Shown piece by piece: positions 55,473 through 64,000 of a stretch of 64,000 nucleotides of DNA. Each line of letters begins with the position of its first letter. The first letter of the stretch is position 1. Source of the stretch: Kitasatospora griseola (GTDB lineage: Bacteria; Actinomycetota; Actinomycetes; Streptomycetales; Streptomycetaceae); the NCBI RefSeq assembly GCF_014648555.1, contig NZ_BMRI01000001.1, positions 464,851 to 528,850 on the forward strand, in the 5' to 3' direction. A program made the position numbers and the translations under genes. A model generated the notes under the pieces. That model worked only from the letters and a program-made list of their open reading frames with translations. It was not told where the DNA came from and ran no database searches.

Positions 55473-55495
55473 AATGTGCAGGGACCCTGCACATT
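55473..55495. promoter_or_regulatory. 23-bp perfect palindrome upstream of ngcE
   Basis: AATGTGCAGGG and CCCTGCACATT are perfect 11-base arms around one A. It is not a DasR motif and lies about 80 bases upstream of the putative promoter. Confidence 0.6.
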
Positions 55496-55535
55496 ACGTG
55501 TCCGCGCCAGCCATGAGCGCGAATCTAGCGCGCAA

Positions 55536-55590
55536 ATGTTCGTTTGAACATAGAAATGCGCAGCTTCGCGCATTACGGTTCGAGAACCGT
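55536..55590. terminator. Three tandem short hairpins after the chitinase gene
   Basis: ATGTTC/GAACAT (55536-55551), ATGCGC/GCGCAT (55556-55573) and ACGGTTC/GAACCGT (55575-55590) stand almost end to end. They begin 50 bases after the chitinase stop. They may terminate it or form operator sites. Confidence 0.55.
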
Positions 55591-55639
55591 GACGACGAAG
55601 CCGCGCATCGGTGAGCGCCTGACGAACCCTCAGTTATCC

Positions 55640-56956
<1,317 letters not shown>

Positions 56957-56983
56957 TCCGTGAATCTCTCCGATTCAGCGTCA

Positions 56984-57024
56984 ATTGGTATGGACCAAGT
57001 GCTGATGGAGAGGTCTAGTCCACC
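56984..57024 (-). promoter_or_regulatory. Two DasR-like operators upstream of the GH18 chitinase
   Basis: AGAGGTCTAGTCCACC (57009-57024) matches 13 of 16 positions of the DasR element on the plus strand. CTTGGTCCATACCAAT (minus strand of 56984-56999) matches 11 of 16. The first overlaps a possible -10 (TAGACC) with TTGTGC about 18 bases before it. They lie 28-68 bases before the start codon. Confidence 0.7.
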
Positions 57025-57073
57025 CTGCGGGCGCCGCACAAGGGGATGGCCGGGATTCCTCCAAGAAATGGCA

Positions 57074-57111
57074 AAGAGCCGCACCGCCCCTCGCGGGGCA
57101 GTGCGGCTCTT
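57074..57111 (-). terminator. Terminator after acnA
   Basis: AAGAGCCGCAC with GTGCGGCTCTT, plus inner GCCCC/GGGGC around TCGC, with one mismatch. It starts 14 bases after the acnA stop. Confidence 0.85.
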
Positions 57112-57124
57112 CGGTGACGCCTTG

Positions 57125-59770
<2,646 letters not shown>

Positions 59771-59804
59771 GACTGACTCCTTCTTGGTCCACCCGGTGAT
59801 AAGG

Positions 59805-59823
59805 TAAGGCTTGGCTAACCTGA
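59805..59823 (-). promoter_or_regulatory. DmdR/IdeR iron-box-like site upstream of acnA
   Basis: TAAGGCTTGGCTAACCTGA (19 bases) matches 15 of 19 positions of the DtxR-family consensus TTAGGTTAGGCTAACCTAA. It lies 35-53 bases before the acnA start. Confidence 0.65.
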
Positions 59824-59890
59824 CGGCCGCCGGCCCACCGAGCCGATGATGGAAGGCCCGCCGGACGCGGGGCCTGCGCCTCTCGGCAAG

Positions 59891-59943
59891 TATCTTGACG
59901 TCAAGATAAAGTCTAACGCCGAATGTATCTCGATGTCGAGATA
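59891..59943. promoter_or_regulatory. Twin 18-bp palindromes upstream of acnA
   Basis: TATCTTGACGTCAAGATA (59891-59908) and TATCTCGATGTCGAGATA (59926-59943) are perfect 8-base-arm palindromes with CG and TG centres. They differ by a few symmetric bases and lie 35 bases centre to centre. They look like two dimer sites of one regulator, possibly a MarR-type such as TamR, known to control aconitase in S. coelicolor. Confidence 0.7.
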
Positions 59944-60086
59944 AACCATAGTGCATGGCTCCGTCCAAACTTCACCGGCACATCCTGTAACGCAACCGCA
60001 GCCCCGGCGCATCTGTCCTCATGACCGAGCGGCTCCGCGTCCAGCCCGCAGCGCCGCCGGAACCCGGCACGTGACGAGGGGTGCGG

Positions 60087-60605
60087 ATGGCGGTGGGGCG
60101 GCGAAGGGCCGAGGAGCGGCGCGAGTTCGAGGAGTTCGCGCACGCCCGCGGCACCGCGCTGTTCCGCACCGCCCTGCTGCTGTGCGGCGACTGGCACCTC
60201 GCCGAGGACCTCACCCAGACCGCGCTCGCCCGCATCTACGCCTCCTGGGGCCGGGTCAGGCAGGCCGACAACCCCGTCGCCTACGCCCGCACCGTGCTGC
60301 TGCGCTGCTACCTCTCGCACCGCCGGCTGCGCCGCAGCAGCGAACTGCCCGGCCTCGACCTGCTCCCCGAACAGGCCGCCCCCGACACCGACCCCGCACT
60401 GCGCGTCGCCCTGCTCGCCGCCCTCGCCGAACTGCCGCCCAAGGACCGGGCCGTCCTGGTACTGCGCTACTGGGAGGACCGCAGCGTCGAAGAGACCGCC
60501 GCGGAACTCCAGCTCGCCCCCGGCACCGTCCGGGTCCGCGCGCTGCGCGCCCTCACCCGGCTGCGCCGCCAGCTCGCCCCGCAGCTGCACACCCTCGTCC
60601 CGTGA
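60087..60605 (+). CDS. SigE-family ECF RNA polymerase sigma factor
   Basis: A 172-residue group IV sigma factor. Region 2 reads FEEFAHARGTALFRTALLLCGDWHLAEDLTQTALARIYASW and continues to NPVAYARTVLLRCYLSHRR. Region 4 reads LPPKDRAVLVLRYWEDRSVEETAAELQLAPGTVRVRALRAL. This is the actinobacterial SigE-family (ECF40-like) pattern, not the cell-envelope SigE of S. coelicolor. The ATG at 60087 has GAGGGG six bases upstream. Its stop overlaps the start of the next gene (GTGA), a typical sigma/anti-sigma arrangement. Confidence 0.92.
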   Translation: MAVGRRRAEERREFEEFAHARGTALFRTALLLCGDWHLAEDLTQTALARIYASWGRVRQADNPVAYARTVLLRCYLSHRRLRRSSELPGLDLLPEQAAPDTDPALRVALLAALAELPPKDRAVLVLRYWEDRSVEETAAELQLAPGTVRVRALRALTRLRRQLAPQLHTLVP

Positions 60606-61612
60606 CCGGACCTCCGCCCCGCCCCCGCCAGCCGGGCCCCGCCGCCCCTGCGGAGAACCGTCCGGCCGACCGGCCCGCCGAACCGACCGATGCGCCGTCA
60701 GAAAGCGAGAACGCCCCGATGCCCGAGCAGGAGCTGAGCGACGTCTTCGAACGGGCGGTCGGCGACGCCGTGCCCGACCTCGGCCTGCTCGTCGCCGGAG
60801 CCACCGCCGAAGGCCGGGCCATCCGGCTGCGACGGCGGGCCGCGCTCGCCGGGACGGTCCTCGCGGTCGCCGGCCTGGCCCTCGGCGGCGGACTGCTGCT
60901 GCGCCCCGCCCCGCCCGCCCTCTCCGTCTCCCCCGGTGCCGGCGGATCGATGCCCCCCGTTCCCACGCCGCAGTCGACCCTGCCGTCGGGCCTGGTGCCG
61001 GTGAACGGCTTCAACGCCCGGGCCCTGCTGGGCAAGCTGCTCGGCCCGATGCTGGTCGTCGACACCTGGGACGGCCGCCGCTCCACCTCCGACGCAGAGG
61101 TGCAGACCGTCTTCCTGGCCGGCCTGCACAGCCTCGGCGACGACCGCACCGGCACCCTCAGGATCCAGCTGACGGCCCCGACCGACGGCCGCTCGCCGTG
61201 GCCGTCCGACCGCCTCGACTGCGCCACCCGCCCCGTCGGCGAGAAGTGCGCGATTCTCGCCGGCGCCGGCGGCACCGGGATCGCCGTCACCAGAAACGAC
61301 GAGGCCGGGCAGCTCAGCTACGTGGCGGAGCTGCGGCGGGGCGACGGATTGCTGGTCACCCTGGTCGCCACCGGCGCCGACGGGAACGCGCCGCTGGTGA
61401 CCTGGCAGAACATCACGCGCTGGACGACCGACCCGGACTGGTCGGCCCTCGTCGCACGGGAGGAGCCCGCAGACCTCGGCGCGCAGCCGACGCCCGACCT
61501 CGGCAGGAGCCCGACGGGCCGGCCGAGTTCGACGGGCCGGCCGAGTTCGGTGGTGCAGGAACCGGCCAAGGACACCCGCTCCGACGCGCCGTCGAGCGGG
61601 ACCGCGCGGTGA
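60602..61612 (+). CDS. Membrane protein coupled to the sigma factor, probable anti-sigma factor
   Basis: 336 residues if it starts at the GTG at 60602, which overlaps the sigma stop by four bases; an ATG at 60719 (MPEQELSDVFERAVGD) is the alternative. The cytoplasmic N-terminal part reads LSDVFERAVGDAVPDLGLLVAGATAEGRAIRLRRR. It is followed by one helix (AALAGTVLAVAGLALGGGLLL) and an outside domain of ~250 residues with DCATRPVGEKCAILAGAGG (two cysteines). The C-terminus has a duplicated GRPSST segment. No ZAS zinc motif is seen. Operon position and topology, rather than a known motif, support an anti-sigma role. Confidence 0.72.
   Translation: MTGPPPRPRQPGPAAPAENRPADRPAEPTDAPSESENAPMPEQELSDVFERAVGDAVPDLGLLVAGATAEGRAIRLRRRAALAGTVLAVAGLALGGGLLLRPAPPALSVSPGAGGSMPPVPTPQSTLPSGLVPVNGFNARALLGKLLGPMLVVDTWDGRRSTSDAEVQTVFLAGLHSLGDDRTGTLRIQLTAPTDGRSPWPSDRLDCATRPVGEKCAILAGAGGTGIAVTRNDEAGQLSYVAELRRGDGLLVTLVATGADGNAPLVTWQNITRWTTDPDWSALVAREEPADLGAQPTPDLGRSPTGRPSSTGRPSSVVQEPAKDTRSDAPSSGTAR
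61513..61548 (+). repeat. 18-bp direct repeat, two copies
   Basis: GACGGGCCGGCCGAGTTC occurs twice in tandem in the C-terminal coding part of the sigma-partner gene, encoding a repeated TGRPSS-type segment. Confidence 0.9.
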
Positions 61613-61711
61613 CCGTGCAGTAGGCAGCCGTGCGGGACCTGATCGGCGGGCCGGATCCGTCGTCGGGCACCCCGGTGCCGGGCCGCGGTGCGCGCGGGCT
61701 ACCGTGGGCGG

Positions 61712-62116
61712 GTGATCGTGGTGGACGCTTCCGCGGTGGTGCTCTCGCTCGCCGACCAGGGCCCGCGAGGGGCCGCAGCCCGGGCCGCACTGGCCGCCGA
61801 CCCCGACTGGGTCGCGCCCGAACACGTGCTGATCGAGGTGATGCAGTCGCTGCGCGGGCTCTACCTCGCCAAGGAGGTGACCGCCGAGCAGGCGGCCCGG
61901 ATCGCCCAACGACTGCCGGAGCTGACGATCCGGAAGATGGAGATCGCGCCGCTGCTCGGCCGGATCTGGGAACTCAAGGACAACCTGACCCCGGACGACG
62001 CCGCCTACGTCGCGGTCGCCGAACACTGCGGCGCCCCGCTGATCACCGCCGACCTGCGACTGATGCGCGCCAGCGGGCCGCGCTGCGAGATCCGCGGCAT
62101 CACCGCCGCCGGCTGA
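61712..62116 (+). CDS. PIN-domain protein (VapC-like) without visible antitoxin
   Basis: 134 residues from the GTG at 61712 (VIVVDASAVVLSL); an in-frame start eight codons upstream is possible. The PIN acidic residues are present: D5, E42, D95/D96 in TPDDAAYVAVAE and D114 in LITADLRLM. Such proteins are ribonucleases, usually toxins. The gap of 99 bases to the upstream gene is too short for an antitoxin, and none is visible downstream, so it may be solitary or use a distant antitoxin. Confidence 0.8.
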   Translation: MIVVDASAVVLSLADQGPRGAAARAALAADPDWVAPEHVLIEVMQSLRGLYLAKEVTAEQAARIAQRLPELTIRKMEIAPLLGRIWELKDNLTPDDAAYVAVAEHCGAPLITADLRLMRASGPRCEIRGITAAG

Positions 62117-62310
62117 GCCGGGCGGACGGGCGGTCGGTCGGCCGGCCGGTCTCCGGCCCGCCCGGTCCGACAAGGGCTGCCGGGCCGGGCCCGACCGGGC
62201 GTTCTCGTACGGGTGACTGCGGGCGGTGCTGCGGCACGGCGACGTGCGTGACGGGGCGGGCGGCGGCCACGGTGGGCGGTGTTCCCTGACGGTCCGTCGG
62301 AAGGTCCGCG

Positions 62311-62859
62311 ATGCCCCTGTCCTCCGCCGCCGGTGCACTGCTGGTGCCGCTCACCCTGCTGCCGATCGGGCCGCCCGAAATCGTCGGCCCCGGCGGGACG
62401 CCCGCCGCGGCCGTCCCCGACCAGGTGGTGGACGCCCAGTTCGACCGGGCGAACGGCATCGTCCCCGCCAAGGCGATCACCCACGCGCCCGACCTGGTGC
62501 CGTACGGCGCGCAGGTGCGGGTCACCGTCCACCGGGAGGCGGGCCGGACGACCGTCGCGGTGGAACTCGCCGAGGTGGCCGGCTCGCACGAGTTCCCGGC
62601 GCACGTGCACACGGGCCACTGCGCCACCGACCCCGCGGCGTCCGGACCGCACTACCAGCACACGACGGGCTCGGACGCCGCGGACAACGAAGTCCGGATG
62701 ACGGTGCGCACCGACCCCGGCGGGGGCGGCGACGCCTCGGCGACCGTCCCCTGGACGTTCCGGCACGACGAGGCGCACTCGCTGGTGCTGCACGCCGGCC
62801 CCGACGCCGGAGCCCACGCGCCCACCGACCGGGTGGGCTGCGTGGACGTCGACTTCTGA
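62311..62859 (+). CDS. Cu/Zn superoxide dismutase-like secreted protein
   Basis: 182 residues with a hydrophobic, signal-like N-terminus (about 1-34, few positive charges). The SodC-like fold has copper ligands H98 and H100 in FPAHVHTGHC, H114 in SGPHYQH and H161 in SLVLHA. Cysteines C104 and C177 match the conserved disulfide. The zinc-loop histidines and aspartate of classical enzymes are not clearly present (SDAADNEVRM instead), so it may be copper-only or non-enzymatic. The ATG has GGAAGG six bases upstream. It stands alone, convergent with the carbamoyltransferase gene. Confidence 0.75.
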   Translation: MPLSSAAGALLVPLTLLPIGPPEIVGPGGTPAAAVPDQVVDAQFDRANGIVPAKAITHAPDLVPYGAQVRVTVHREAGRTTVAVELAEVAGSHEFPAHVHTGHCATDPAASGPHYQHTTGSDAADNEVRMTVRTDPGGGGDASATVPWTFRHDEAHSLVLHAGPDAGAHAPTDRVGCVDVDF

Positions 62860-62971
62860 ACCCGCGCCCGGAAACGAGCGCCCGGCGGCCAGGGCCTCGG
62901 AGCGGGCGGCGGGACCGGGTGGCGGGACCGGCCTCGGGAGCGGGCGCCTCGGAGCCGGGGGGCCGGGAGCG

Positions 62972-63973
62972 TCAGGAGCCGAGGGTCGCCACCATCACGG
63001 CCTTGATGGTGTGCAGGCGGTTCTCGGCCTGGTCGAAGACCACGGAGTGCGGCGACTCGAAGAGCTCGTCGGTGCACTCCAGTTCGGCCATGCCGGTGAG
63101 TTCGAACATCTGCCGGCCGATCTCGGTGCCGAGGTCGTGGTAGGCGGGCAGGCAGTGCATGAACTTGACCGCCGGGTTGCCGGTGGCGCGCACCGTGTCC
63201 ATCGAGACCTGGTAGGGCTTCAGCAGGGCGATCCGTTCGGCCCAGACCTCCTTGGGCTCGCCCATCGACACCCAGACGTCGGTGTACAGGAAGTCCGCGC
63301 CGGCCACGCCCGCCGCCACGTCCTCGGTCAGCGTGATCATGGCGCCGCTGGCCTCGGCCAGCGTGTGGGCGGCCTTCTGAACTTCCTCCGACGGCCACAG
63401 CTGCGCCGGGGTGACGATCCGGATGTCCATGCCCAGCAGCGCGCCGGTGACCAGCAGCGAGTTGCCCATGTTGGAGCGGGCGTCGCCGAGGTAGACCAGG
63501 GTGGTCTCGCTCAGCGGCTTGGTGGAGTGCTCCTGGATGGTGAGCACGTCGGCCAGCATCTGGGTGGGGTGCCACTCGTCGGTCAGGCCGTTCCAGACCG
63601 GGACGCCGGCGTGGGCGGCCAGCTCCTCGACGATCTCCTGGCCGTCGCCCCGGTACTCGATGCCGTCGAACATCCGGCCCAGCACCCGGGCGGTGTCCTT
63701 GATCGACTCCTTGTGGCCCATCTGCGACCCCGCCGGGTCCAGGTAGGTGGTGGACGCGCCCTGGTCGTGGGCCGCCACCTCGAACGCGCAGCGGGTGCGG
63801 GTGGAGGTCTTGGCGAAGATCAGCGCGATGTTCTTGCCCCGCAGCCGCGGCTGCTCGGTACCGGCGTACTTGGCGGCCTTGAGCTGCGCGGAGAGGTCGA
63901 CCAGGTGACGGAACTCCTGGGGAGTGAAGTCGATCTCCTTGAGGAAGTGCCTGTTCCGGAGGTTGAACGCCAT
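62972..63973 (-). CDS. argF: Ornithine carbamoyltransferase (probably catabolic)
   Basis: A 333-residue enzyme that interconverts ornithine plus carbamoyl phosphate and citrulline. It has the carbamoyl-phosphate site STRTR at 57-61, the ornithine-binding NMGNSLL and HPTQMLAD motifs, and the catalytic HCLPAYHD near 273. The sequence is of the long, ArcB-like type. In Streptomyces this gene usually sits beside arginine deiminase (arcA). The window ends 27 bases upstream of the start, so a partner cannot be seen. The start has CAGGAGACGGGT before the ATG. Confidence 0.94.
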   Translation of the reverse strand: MAFNLRNRHFLKEIDFTPQEFRHLVDLSAQLKAAKYAGTEQPRLRGKNIALIFAKTSTRTRCAFEVAAHDQGASTTYLDPAGSQMGHKESIKDTARVLGRMFDGIEYRGDGQEIVEELAAHAGVPVWNGLTDEWHPTQMLADVLTIQEHSTKPLSETTLVYLGDARSNMGNSLLVTGALLGMDIRIVTPAQLWPSEEVQKAAHTLAEASGAMITLTEDVAAGVAGADFLYTDVWVSMGEPKEVWAERIALLKPYQVSMDTVRATGNPAVKFMHCLPAYHDLGTEIGRQMFELTGMAELECTDELFESPHSVVFDQAENRLHTIKAVMVATLGS

Positions 63974-64000
63974 ACCCGTCTCCTGGGTCAGTCAATGGGC

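Larger units (their letters stand above)
55261..55639. other. 379-base regulatory region upstream of ngcE
   Basis: Gene-free and AT-richer than its surroundings. From ngcE outward it holds a 21-bp imperfect palindrome (55299-55319), a DasR-like site over a putative -10 (55380-55395), a 23-bp perfect palindrome (55473-55495) and three close hairpins (55536-55590) next to the chitinase stop. A small frame at 55313-55573 lacks coding character. Confidence 0.75.
59771..60086. other. 316-base divergent control region between acnA and a sigma factor gene
   Basis: Gene-free. It contains an iron-box-like site (59805-59823) and two 18-bp palindromes (59891-59908, 59926-59943), all on the acnA side. 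The remainder up to the sigma gene is ordinary GC-rich sequence. Confidence 0.7.

Noticed and set aside
55313-55573. Possible 86-residue gene on the minus strand between chitinase and ngcE
   Set aside because: It starts inside a hairpin, lacks a ribosome site and coding bias, and covers several palindromes and the DasR-like site.

Overview
The window is a high-GC actinobacterial chromosome segment, almost certainly from Streptomycetaceae (Streptomyces, Kitasatospora or a close relative). Pointers are the very GC-rich third codon positions, frequent GTG starts, Tat-type lipoproteins, duplicated ClpP, an Obg-L27-L21-RNase E block, SCO2583/SCO2584-type membrane proteins, and a chitin-uptake locus with DasR-like operators. 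From memory of S. coelicolor, bases 1 to about 51.8 kb follow the core order LCP protein-nadD-proA-proB-obg-rne-rodA-mreBCD-folC-valS-clpX-clpP-tig-rpiB-pepN (SCO257x to SCO264x). The rest resembles the ngcEFG-acnA-arginine-catabolism neighbourhood (SCO597x to SCO600x). All protein calls come from reading the sequences; no database search was run.

Layout. 1-6.1 kb: cell-envelope proteins (partial LCP-like protein, two tiny membrane proteins, an M48 peptidase, SCO2583/SCO2584-like proteins) around nadD. 6.2-9.25 kb: proline synthesis (proA, an unknown gene, proB). 9.3-15.3 kb: obgE, rpmA, rplU and a large RNase E/G with repetitive tails. 15.7-19.3 kb: a TIGR03936/TIGR03960 radical SAM pair split by a vapBC toxin-antitoxin module. 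19.4-25.6 kb: the cell-shape operon mreB-mreC-mreD-mrdA-rodA. 25.9-28.1 kb: ndk, a DUF4233 protein and folC. 28.3-29.9 kb: a secreted GH18 chitinase. 29.9-35.4 kb: an unknown gene, valS and two related membrane-anchored proteins with Pro/Gln/Gly-rich tails. 35.5-40.0 kb: clpX, clpP2, clpP1 and tig. 40.2-42.4 kb: tRNA-Pro, tRNA-Gly, a LysM/M23 peptidase behind a c-di-AMP (ydaO) riboswitch, and a 64-residue membrane protein. 42.8-51.8 kb: a SpoIIE-type phosphatase, a GNAT acetyltransferase, rpiB, bioY, an amino-acid permease, a DsbA-like oxidoreductase and pepN. 51.9-57 kb: ngcEFG-like N-acetylglucosamine/chitobiose transporter plus a second GH18 chitinase. 57.1-59.8 kb: acnA with an elaborate control region. 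60.1-64 kb: a SigE-family sigma factor with a coupled membrane partner, an orphan PIN protein, a SodC-like protein and an ornithine carbamoyltransferase.

How it works together. The two chitinases, the transporter and four DasR-like sites form a chitin-to-GlcNAc uptake module; its ATPase (probably MsiK) is outside the window. The mre/mrdA/rodA genes, the LCP protein, the M23 peptidase and several small membrane proteins serve wall growth. ClpX, two ClpPs and trigger factor form a protein quality-control block. acnA carries a good iron box and two matched 18-bp palindromes that look like operators of a separate regulator.

No rRNA gene, insertion sequence, prophage or CRISPR array was seen. The most under-described items are the palindrome clusters upstream of acnA and ngcE, the paired low-complexity-tail membrane proteins, and the vapBC insertion between two normally adjacent genes.
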